From Dehalococcoidia bacterium (GTDB lineage: Bacteria > Chloroflexota > Dehalococcoidia > UBA1151 > UBA1328): a DNA stretch of 9,096 bases. The DNA is taken from positions 1-9,096 of the forward strand of contig JASLNQ010000068.1 in assembly GCA_030745955.1 (NCBI GenBank). Direction: 5' to 3'. Under the pieces are notes generated by a model. The model saw nothing but the letters and a program-made list of their open reading frames with translations, did not search any database and was not told the DNA's origin. Below are positions 1-5,558 of this stretch, in pieces. Both the position numbers and the translations under genes were made by a program. The stretch's first letter is position 1, and each line of letters starts with the position of its first letter.

Positions 1-122
1 TAGCGATTCACCGATGTAAAGCATGGCTCCCGAACTAGGCTATCAAGGTGTTTGTTCACGAATCGGATTTTCAGAGTCATGAGTAATCCGCGATTCCGTG
101 CGGCCGTTGGAGGCCGAGTTGG

Positions 123-1029
123 ATGATAGACAACCTAATTAAGTCAAGGTTTTTACCGCGCATCGGGTTGGTGACTGGCGCGTACGTGTTCTGGGCTGGC
201 GTGTTCGTTGCGCTTAGCCCTGGCGATGAATCGGCCGCCGAAAGTTTCGTCGCTATCCCAATTGTCCTCTCCGCTCTCTTGTTCGGCGTTCGAGGTGCAA
301 TCACTGGTTCCACGATCGGTTTTATCCATCGATCTCCTGCACGTGGTTCAAGGCCATGTCCCGGTCTCCGAGCTACCGTATGGCCCGACACCGGTCGACA
401 CGACGATACTGCTGGTGATAGCCGCGATCGTCGGTTATGCAAGGCGGTTTGAAACCGGGAGGATCGCGGCCACCCGGCTCGCCAGCTCGACCCAGGGGCA
501 ACTCGATAGGCTCGATACTGAATCCCAACTCTTGTCCCGCCTGTCTATCGAGATCGGAAGATCGTCGACCGTCGAATCCACGTTGAATGCGGCCCACGCC
601 GCGGCTGTGGGCCAGGAGCACCGCATCGAATGCTCAATTCCTGCCACTGAGCTGATTGTTGACTGCGACCCGATCAGGCTCGCCCAGGTCTTCACAAACC
701 TCATCACGAACGCACTCAAGTACTCGTCAAAAGAACAACCTGTGAAAGTGACAGTCGAATCTGACACCGAGCAAGTTCGTATTTCAGTTAGCGACCGCGG
801 GCTGGGAATTTCTGAATCTGATAGAGAAAAGCTCTTCTCACCCTTCTTCCGTTCGACCAATCCCGAAGCGCTCCAGAACACCGGGACGGGCCTCGGGCTT
901 GTCCTCGCGAAGTCGATAGTAGAACAACACGATGGGAACCTGAGAGTATTAAGCGAGTTCGGCTACGGATCGACCTTCACCGTCGAGTTGCCCGTTGCCG
1001 CCAGCGACCACGAAGCCAGGGCTGCCTGA
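123..1029 (+). pseudogene. Membrane sensor histidine kinase, frameshifted and internally deleted
   Basis: Two overlapping frames together make one kinase-like protein. The first begins at ATG 123, after GGAGG at 109-113 with a 9-nt gap, and encodes hydrophobic segments around residues 14-33 and 42-68. Dropping one base near 318-328 joins it to the frame ending at TGA 1027-1029, giving about 301 residues. A further TM segment follows (about 92-105, ILLVIAAIVG), then a helical linker and what looks like the first turn of a GAF domain (LSIEIGRSSTVESTLN, about 140-155). By about residue 166 the sequence is already in a HATPase_c domain. That domain is complete: N-box N192/N196 (TNLITNALKYSS), G1 box DRGLG (224-228), F-box LFSPFF and G2 box GTGLG (254-258). 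The HisKA dimerisation region and its H-E-x-x-T-P box are absent, so canonical autophosphorylation is not expected. The receiver gene follows 32 nt downstream. A sequencing error could explain the frameshift, but not by itself the missing domains. Confidence 0.8.
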
Positions 1030-1051
1030 GGCCTTCTGGCCGACGGCGAGT

Positions 1052-1055
1052 GGAG
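1052..1055 (+). promoter_or_regulatory. Ribosome binding site deciding the start of response regulator 1
   Basis: GGAG lies 6 nt before ATG 1062. The upstream in-frame GTG at 1050 overlaps this site and would add only four residues (V/M-E-K-P) before the conserved receiver start, so ATG 1062 is preferred. Confidence 0.6.
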
Positions 1056-1061
1056 AAACCG

Positions 1062-1442
1062 ATGGCCCGAATACTGGTTGTAGACGACACGCCCGAAATC
1101 CGAATGCTGCTGGTCAAAGTGCTCCAACGGGCCGATCACGAAGTAATCGAAGCAGCCGATGGCACGAGCGTTCAGGCATGGGTTATGGACACCCGGCCCG
1201 ACGTAATTATTCTTGACCTGTTGATGCCCCGCATGGACGGCTGGGAGACTCTCGAACGACTGAAATCGGACCCGGCTTCACGCGATATCCCGGTCATCAT
1301 TTCCTCGGTGCTTAGCGAGGACGAGGACCTTGAGAGAGCACGCTCCAGCGGCGCCGTCGACTACGTGCCAAAACCCTGGACGGCCGACGATCTGCTCAGG
1401 CGAATTCGCTGGGCGACCACGATTCGACCCCGTCGCGACTAG
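1062..1442 (+). CDS. Single-domain response regulator (receiver only)
   Basis: The product is 126 residues, the length of one CheY-like receiver domain, with no DNA-binding or enzymatic output domain. Motifs are complete: acidic pair D8-D9 (LVVDD), phospho-acceptor D52 in LDLLMPRMDG, switch serine S81/S82 after IPVI, and K104 in the VPKPW signature. In this family, phosphate passes from a histidine kinase to the central Asp, and a stand-alone receiver acts by protein-protein contact or as a phosphorelay intermediate. It lies 32 nt after the damaged kinase, so the two probably formed one operon. The sequence aligns without gaps through the key residues (D8/D9, D52, K104) to the regulator at 8190-8609, pointing to paralogy. 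Its stop TAG (1440-1442) overlaps the stop of the convergent epimerase gene. The receiver itself shows no damage although its kinase partner does. Confidence 0.93.
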   Translation: MARILVVDDTPEIRMLLVKVLQRADHEVIEAADGTSVQAWVMDTRPDVIILDLLMPRMDGWETLERLKSDPASRDIPVIISSVLSEDEDLERARSSGAVDYVPKPWTADDLLRRIRWATTIRPRRD

Positions 1443-2377
1443 CCGACCTGTTGCTTGAACCAATCGACCGTGGCCTTCAGGCCGTCCTCAAGCGAAACCC
1501 GCGGCGTCCAGCCAAGTTCTGCCGTGGCCTTCCCTGCGTCGAGGAAAATCCGGTTCACGTCACCCGGGCGTGGTGGACCGTAGACCGCTGGCTCGGTGTA
1601 GTCACAGAAGCCGGCGATCCACTCGAAAAGCTGGTTGGGGCTCGTGCCAACTCCAGTCGCTACATTGAACGGGCCGGGTCTGCCACTGTCGGCGGCCCGG
1701 CAAACGGCATCGACAACGTCGGCGACATACACGTAGTCACGCACATCGTTCCCGTCGCCAAATATCGTCAACGGGTTCCCGGTGAGCATCGCCCGCGCAA
1801 AAATCGCGACCACCCCGGCTTCACCGTGGGGGTCCTGCCGTGGTCCGTAGACGTTACCCGGGCGGATGGTGGAGTGTTTCAGGCCGCACAGGCGTTCGTA
1901 GACCGGCAAATATGTTTCGACCGCCAGCTTCGACGCCCCGTACGGTGAAAGCGGGCGAACGGGTGTCGATTCACCGGCCGGCAGGTCGGTCGGTTCGCCG
2001 TAGACCATGCCGCCCGACGAGAAGTGAATGAACATCGTCGAGCTGTCGCCGACCTTCCGTATTCCTTCGAGAATGTTCAGCGAGCCGCCCACGTTCACGT
2101 CGGCATCCAGCACCGGTTCTTTTGCAGAGACCGAAACGCTCATTTGTGCCGCCAGGGAGAAAACCACGTCGGGTCGAACTTCACCGATGACACCCTGCAT
2201 CACGGCGTCGCGAATGTCCATTTTCCGAAGGTCAAAGCCGGACGGCAGGTTCTCCAGCTTTCCCGACGAAAGGTCATCGATGCCCACCACGGCATATCCG
2301 TCCGCAATGAGCCGGTCGACAAGGTGTGATCCGATGAACCCGGCTGCACCCGTGACCAGTGCGGTCTTACCCGCCAT
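1439..2377 (-). CDS. NAD-dependent epimerase/dehydratase, extended SDR (UDP-sugar 4-epimerase-like)
   Basis: The product is 312 residues, a normal length for extended short-chain dehydrogenases acting on nucleotide sugars. The N-terminal Rossmann motif is TGAAGFIGSHL (glycines 10, 13, 16). An acidic pair at the end of the second strand (VGIDDLS, D34-D35) favours NAD over NADP. The catalytic set is visible: a Ser in HFSSGG (120-121), then Y146 and K150 in SPYGASK. Typical C-terminal substrate-domain signatures follow: IRPGNVYGPRQ, FGDGNDVRDYVYVADVV and RPGDV. Family members use a transient 4-keto intermediate to epimerise UDP-glucose, UDP-glucuronate or related sugars for cell-surface polysaccharide. 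The exact sugar cannot be told from sequence alone. A frame extends nine residues further upstream, but GGGGAGG lies 8 nt before the ATG at 2377, so this start is chosen. No other polysaccharide gene is nearby. Confidence 0.9.
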   Translation of the reverse strand: MAGKTALVTGAAGFIGSHLVDRLIADGYAVVGIDDLSSGKLENLPSGFDLRKMDIRDAVMQGVIGEVRPDVVFSLAAQMSVSVSAKEPVLDADVNVGGSLNILEGIRKVGDSSTMFIHFSSGGMVYGEPTDLPAGESTPVRPLSPYGASKLAVETYLPVYERLCGLKHSTIRPGNVYGPRQDPHGEAGVVAIFARAMLTGNPLTIFGDGNDVRDYVYVADVVDAVCRAADSGRPGPFNVATGVGTSPNQLFEWIAGFCDYTEPAVYGPPRPGDVNRIFLDAGKATAELGWTPRVSLEDGLKATVDWFKQQVG

Positions 2378-2385
2378 ATTTTCGT

Positions 2386-2392
2386 CCTCCCC
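2386..2392 (-). promoter_or_regulatory. Strong ribosome binding site fixing the epimerase start
   Basis: On the minus strand GGGGAGG sits 8 nt before ATG 2377-2375. It lies inside the longer open frame, so the upstream in-frame start near 2404 is unlikely to be used. Confidence 0.75.
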
Positions 2393-2533
2393 GGTGACCA
2401 TCAAGCGCTGGCTCGCGGACCCGGCTCAGATAACGTCTGTCAGCAAGACTGACGACCAGAAGACTACCGGGGCGTGACCCGACGCCGCAATACAGCGCGG
2501 TGAAATATTATCGGGGCTTGCCGGATGGTGGAT

Positions 2534-2576
2534 CCCCTGGGGACCCGGTAGTGATCGCTTCAGCGCTTGCCAGGGG
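2534..2576. repeat. Inverted repeat, 7-bp arms with a 29-nt loop
   Basis: CCCCTGG (2534-2540) is the exact reverse complement of CCAGGGG (2570-2576). Together with the dyad 25 nt further on, it could fold as part of a structured leader if transcription starts upstream of it. A 7-bp match over this distance can also arise by chance in GC-rich DNA. Confidence 0.35.
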
Positions 2577-2601
2577 CTCCCGGGACACCGAGTTCTGCAA
2601 G

Positions 2602-2617
2602 GCGACCACCTGGTCGC
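2602..2617. repeat. Perfect dyad GCGACCA-CC-TGGTCGC, possible operator
   Basis: Two 7-nt arms are exact reverse complements around a 2-nt centre. The 16-bp size and tight centre suit a dimeric repressor site better than an RNA hairpin. The centre lies about 120 nt before the start of the binding-protein gene and about 230 nt before the epimerase start, so it could act on either. No regulator gene is adjacent. Confidence 0.4.
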
Positions 2618-2716
2618 GGATTTCCATGACCAGGCACCGTAAGCAGCCGCGCTGGCAGTGAAACGGCCAACGCATGGGATTAAAATCTTCGCCAGCACAT
2701 GAAACGGCTCAGCTCA

Positions 2717-2722
2717 AAGGGA
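2717..2722 (+). promoter_or_regulatory. Ribosome binding site deciding the binding-protein start
   Basis: AAGGGA ends 6 nt before ATG 2729. The earlier in-frame ATG at 2699 has no comparable site and would place this motif inside the coding region. Confidence 0.6.
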
Positions 2723-2728
2723 TACAAA

Positions 2729-3616
2729 ATGACCACTATTCGACTGATGGCATCGCGCCATTCTGCCTTCTACAGCCCGATGATCTGCACCATCGCCGGG
2801 GGATTCCTCGAAAAGGAAGGCCTTTCCGGTGAGTACAACGTGGTCGAGGCGGGAGGTAGCAGCGGAGGAGCAGTGGCCGAGGGCCGGATGGATGTTGCGC
2901 AGGCGGCAGTCTCTGCGAGCTGGCCCGCCCTGGGCAAGGGCGAAAAACCGGCGTTCGCCCACTTCGCCCAGATCAACCGCTATGACGGGTTCTTCATCGC
3001 CGCCCGCCAACCGGACACCGACTTTTCATGGGACAAGCTGTTGAGCGGCAAGTTCCTGCATGTGCACGGAGGCCAACCGGAAGCGATGCTCCGCTATGGC
3101 GCCCACCGGCAGGGAGTAAACCTCGCTGACGTCGATGACATCGAGTCGCCGGGCGGTGACGTGATGATGGCCCAGTGGAGAGACGGCGAAGGCGATTATT
3201 TCCACGAGCAGGGTGCCTTTCCCCAGCAGCTTGAGCACGACGGGCAGGCGCACATCGTCGGATCTGTCGGCGAGGCTGTCGGCCCGGTCGCTTTTTCGAG
3301 CCTGGTGTGCCGGTGGGACTGGCCCGAGACCGACGATGCGAAACGCTTCACTGCGGCCTACAGGGCGTCGCGCGAATGGGTCAACACTGCCGATCCGGTC
3401 GAGATTGCCCGCGCTGAGGCCAGCTTCTTCCCCGAAATGGCCGAGAGCGCGATCGCATCGGCGGTCGGCTCCTACCAAAGACTCGGTACCTGGTCCGGTG
3501 ACATCGCGGTCGAGCCGGAGCTTTACGCCGCCGCCCTCGATGTGTTCGAACACTCGAACATGGTCGGTGCAAGGCACTCGTACGACGACGTGGTGATCCC
3601 CCCACCCGGACTCTAG
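2729..3616 (+). CDS. NMT1/THI5-like (ABC-transporter substrate-binding-like) protein without signal peptide
   Basis: The product is 295 residues. The opening strand IRLMASRHSAFYSP followed by IAGGFLEKEGL (22-32) is the usual start of NMT1/THI5/SsuA-type periplasmic-binding folds. The segment VEAGGSSGGAVAEGRMDVAQ (39-58) matches the glycine-rich loop region where ligands such as pyrimidines or sulfonates sit. Further hinge-like strands are GKFLHVHGGQPEAMLRYG (108-124) and AHIVGSVGEAVGP (174-186). Family members normally carry an N-terminal signal or lipoprotein Cys and work with a permease and an ATPase. This one has neither, even from the earlier ATG at 2699, whose ten extra residues are basic and polar. 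No transporter genes adjoin it. It may be a cytoplasmic ligand-binding protein or an enzyme-like relative, and the ligand is unknown. The gene stands alone, converging on the methyltransferase gene 63 nt away. Confidence 0.8.
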   Translation: MTTIRLMASRHSAFYSPMICTIAGGFLEKEGLSGEYNVVEAGGSSGGAVAEGRMDVAQAAVSASWPALGKGEKPAFAHFAQINRYDGFFIAARQPDTDFSWDKLLSGKFLHVHGGQPEAMLRYGAHRQGVNLADVDDIESPGGDVMMAQWRDGEGDYFHEQGAFPQQLEHDGQAHIVGSVGEAVGPVAFSSLVCRWDWPETDDAKRFTAAYRASREWVNTADPVEIARAEASFFPEMAESAIASAVGSYQRLGTWSGDIAVEPELYAAALDVFEHSNMVGARHSYDDVVIPPPGL

Positions 3617-3672
3617 CCGGAGTCCGATAGGAACACCAACCCGCCCTCTCACCGTTCGCAAGTTCCCCGCTG

Positions 3673-3687
3673 GCCGGTGCTACCGGC
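3673..3687. terminator. Possible bidirectional hairpin between convergent genes
   Basis: GCCGGT (3673-3678) and ACCGGC (3682-3687) form a 6-bp stem with loop GCT, extendable by two G-T wobble pairs. It covers the TAG stop of the methyltransferase gene (3680-3682, minus) and lies 57 nt beyond the stop of the convergent gene. There is no T-run on either side, so terminator function is uncertain. Confidence 0.3.
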
Positions 3688-4456
3688 TGGCAAGCGAACG
3701 CTGGCGGCTTGCCTCGTAGAGCGCGATCCCGGCGCTCACCGACGCGTTCAGCGAAGCGAGCTCGCCCGCCATCGGAATCGACGCGACCTGGTCGCAGTTC
3801 TCCCGGACAAGCCGCGACAAACCTTTGCCTTCGGACCCCACGACGATCACGACAGGCCCGGTGAAGTTGACCTGCGTATATTCAACGTCGCCATCGGCAT
3901 CGAGGCCGATAACCGCAACACCGGCCGCCTTAAGCTTTTCGATCGTCCGGTTGAGGTTCCCCACTCTCGCCACCCTGACATGCTCGAGCGCGCCCGCCGA
4001 TGCCCGCACGGCCCCCGGTGTGATCCCGACAGCACGGCGTTCGGGAATTATCAGTCCGTGCGCACCGGCGGCGTCGGCTGTCCTGGCAATGGCACCCAGG
4101 TTGTGGGGGTCCTGCACGCCGTCGAGCATCACCAGCAGCGGCGCCGTGCCCTGGCTTTCGGCCCCGGCTATTAATTCCTCGAAATCGTGGTAGCGTGGGT
4201 CCGGGACCACGGCGATAACGCCCTGGTGCTTCTTGGTCTGCGACTGCCGTTCCAGGTCGCGACGGGAAACCGCTTCGACCTGTATCCCGGCCTCGTCGGC
4301 GAGGAAGACGATCTCACGGAGTTGGGTACCCAGCTCGAGGTCGTCGACCATGATCAACCGCTCGATTTCCCGGCCGGCGCGCAGCGATTCCAGCACGGCG
4401 CGACGGCCTTCGACCGTCTGGCCGTGAACTTTTTTAGCCCTTGAGAATCGCGACAT
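3680..4456 (-). CDS. rlmB: TrmH-family 23S rRNA (guanosine-2'-O-)methyltransferase, RlmB-like
   Basis: The product is 258 residues, close to the usual 240-260 for RlmB. The N-terminal part (VHGQTVEGRRAVLESL, 10-25) has the L30e-like RNA-binding substrate domain start. The C-terminal SPOUT domain carries all three motifs: motif 1 LDGVQDPHNLGAIARTADAAG (111-131, key N119 and R125), motif 2 VVGSEGKGLS (205-214, E209) and motif 3 LASLNASVSAGIALYE (233-248, N237). These form the knotted S-adenosylmethionine site. RlmB methylates the ribose of G2251 in the peptidyl-transferase loop of 23S rRNA (E. coli numbering). A related tRNA- or rRNA-specific TrmH paralogue cannot be excluded. The frame extends to a TTG at 4510, but the added residues are not family-like. 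ATG 4456 gives the expected length, although its SD is weak. Confidence 0.88.
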   Translation of the reverse strand: MSRFSRAKKVHGQTVEGRRAVLESLRAGREIERLIMVDDLELGTQLREIVFLADEAGIQVEAVSRRDLERQSQTKKHQGVIAVVPDPRYHDFEELIAGAESQGTAPLLVMLDGVQDPHNLGAIARTADAAGAHGLIIPERRAVGITPGAVRASAGALEHVRVARVGNLNRTIEKLKAAGVAVIGLDADGDVEYTQVNFTGPVVIVVGSEGKGLSRLVRENCDQVASIPMAGELASLNASVSAGIALYEASRQRSLASR

Positions 4457-4589
4457 CTGCTGAAAAATTTCTGATCGGACCGGACTGGCATTGCTGAATT
4501 GGCTCTGCAACCCGCCACATTACCCGGAACAGAAGTGTAAGTTTCAGCGACACCGCACGCTATCGGCATCACCGGCAAAGAGCCGCGAA

Positions 4590-4595
4590 AAGGAG
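4590..4595 (+). promoter_or_regulatory. Ribosome binding site supporting a TTG start
   Basis: AAGGAG, a near-perfect match to the anti-SD, lies 7 nt before TTG 4603. No ATG or GTG lies in frame nearby, so the rare TTG start is well supported. Confidence 0.75.
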
Positions 4596-4602
4596 CCATA
4601 AA

Positions 4603-5367
4603 TTGGCACGGGAACGCAACTACAGCACCAATCAACTCAAGAAAACCATCGACTCAGGCGGTATCGGCGTCATTGCGAACGGCCCGAATAACTCGGATAT
4701 TTGCGACTTCCTCGGGCACCTTGGATTCGACGCCGCCTTCATCGACTTCGAGCACGGGAACGTTTCGTGGGCCGAACTGCCCGACATCGCCCGGGCGTGC
4801 GAGCTGTGGGGTATGGCGAGTCTCGTAAGAGTGAACAGACTCGACGAAGCGCAGCGACGCCGAACCCTCGACCAGGGAGCCAGCGCCGTAATGGTCCCGC
4901 ACGTCATTACAGCAGCCGACGCCGAACTCGCGGCGAGCGCATGCAAATATCCACCCGATGGGATACGCGGCGTGGCAGGCGGAAGACCGGCCTATGGCGT
5001 CGAGGATTATTTCCGGAAGGCAAACGAGGAGGTCCAGTGCCTCGCGCTGATCGAGGACTATGAAGCCATCGACAACCTCGCTGAACTGACCGCGGTAGAA
5101 GGCATCGACGTTTTCTACGTAGCTCCATCCGACATGGCCGCCTCGATGGGTCACACGGGCGATCCCGGTCACCGTGAGGTCCAGGAGGCGATCGAACGTG
5201 CCATCAAGCTGATCATCGGAGCGGGACGCGTTGCCGGAACCCTGGCAAACGACCAAAACCTCGATAAGTTCCTGGCTATGGGAGTCCGCTGTATTGGCGT
5301 TCCCTGGCAATTGTGGTTGAAAGAGTCTGCGGAGGCATTTCTCGCCCGTACAAGGCGTGCCGGTTGA
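4603..5367 (+). CDS. HpcH/HpaI aldolase/citrate lyase family protein (class II, metal-dependent)
   Basis: The product is 254 residues, matching the roughly 250-270 of HpaI-type 2-oxo acid aldolases. The TIM-barrel motifs are in order: IDFEHG (47-52, E50-H51, corresponding to the catalytic His loop), LVRVN (74-78, R76, the substrate carboxylate Arg), MVPHV (97-101), IRGVAGGRPAYG (121-132), metal ligand E151 in ALIEDYEAIDNL, and metal ligand D177 in VAPSDMAASMG. The known family reaction is reversible retro-aldol cleavage of 4-hydroxy-2-oxo acids to pyruvate plus an aldehyde, with Mg/Mn/Co. The real substrate here is not apparent, and no meta-cleavage or sugar-acid pathway genes adjoin it. The TTG start has a strong SD. 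The gene is divergent from rlmB across 146 nt and is probably transcribed alone, since 191 nt separate it from the next gene. Confidence 0.9.
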   Translation: MARERNYSTNQLKKTIDSGGIGVIANGPNNSDICDFLGHLGFDAAFIDFEHGNVSWAELPDIARACELWGMASLVRVNRLDEAQRRRTLDQGASAVMVPHVITAADAELAASACKYPPDGIRGVAGGRPAYGVEDYFRKANEEVQCLALIEDYEAIDNLAELTAVEGIDVFYVAPSDMAASMGHTGDPGHREVQEAIERAIKLIIGAGRVAGTLANDQNLDKFLAMGVRCIGVPWQLWLKESAEAFLARTRRAG

Positions 5368-5558
5368 CTCTCACGATCAGTTCACATGACTGGTCAGACC
5401 CATAGACGAATTGGAGATTGCACGTACACGTATACGCAGGAGTGCAGAGGAGTCGCGTCCGAACATGCCTGATAATCGTGTCGTGGCGCTGGTGTTTAGC
5501 GCATCTAACGCGGTTGTGCTTTGGAGTATAAACACCGGTATCCGCCACCACGGGTCAA

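Larger units (their letters stand above)
2378..2728. other. Divergent intergenic region with several dyads, no supported gene
   Basis: This 351-nt gap separates the divergent epimerase and binding-protein genes and must hold both promoters. The only long frame in it (minus strand, 2426-2698) gives a Trp/Arg/Pro/Cys-rich product with no family signature and is not called. Visible structure includes GTCAG at 2439-2443 with CTGAC at 2449-2453, CCCCTGG at 2534-2540 with CCAGGGG at 2570-2576, and the tight dyad at 2602-2617. A TAAAAT at 2681-2686 could be a -10 element, but no convincing -35 lies at the right distance. No tRNA or known riboswitch core was recognised. Confidence 0.6.

Noticed and set aside
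208..400. Independent start at 208 for the kinase frame
   Set aside because: The first part of that frame is not membrane- or domain-like, while the overlapping frame from ATG 123 encodes the expected membrane segments, so a frameshift is the better reading.
1451..1948. 165-residue plus-strand frame opposite the epimerase
   Set aside because: Arg/Pro/Val-rich antisense frame over a clear SDR gene with intact catalytic residues.
2426..2698. 90-residue minus-strand frame in the divergent gap
   Set aside because: Trp/Cys/Pro-rich composition, no SD, no family resemblance, and it would overlap the putative control elements.
2378..2728. TPP riboswitch ahead of the THI5-like gene
   Set aside because: The conserved TPP core (CUGAGA and the GAACCUGAUC-type region) was not found on either strand.
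3026..3661. 211-residue minus-strand frame opposite the binding-protein gene
   Set aside because: It lies fully antisense to a gene with recognisable family motifs, is Arg/Val/Gly-rich with no motif of its own, and is expected from GC-rich codon use.
4654..5310. 218-residue minus-strand frame opposite the aldolase gene
   Set aside because: Shadow of a gene with complete HpcH/HpaI motifs; no domain signature or SD seen for the antisense frame.
5422..5439. Hexamer-like run ACGTAC-ACGTAT-ACGCAG upstream of the triple-GAF kinase
   Set aside because: Three short, imperfect units in a 191-nt gap; too weak to call a regulatory repeat without comparison to relatives.
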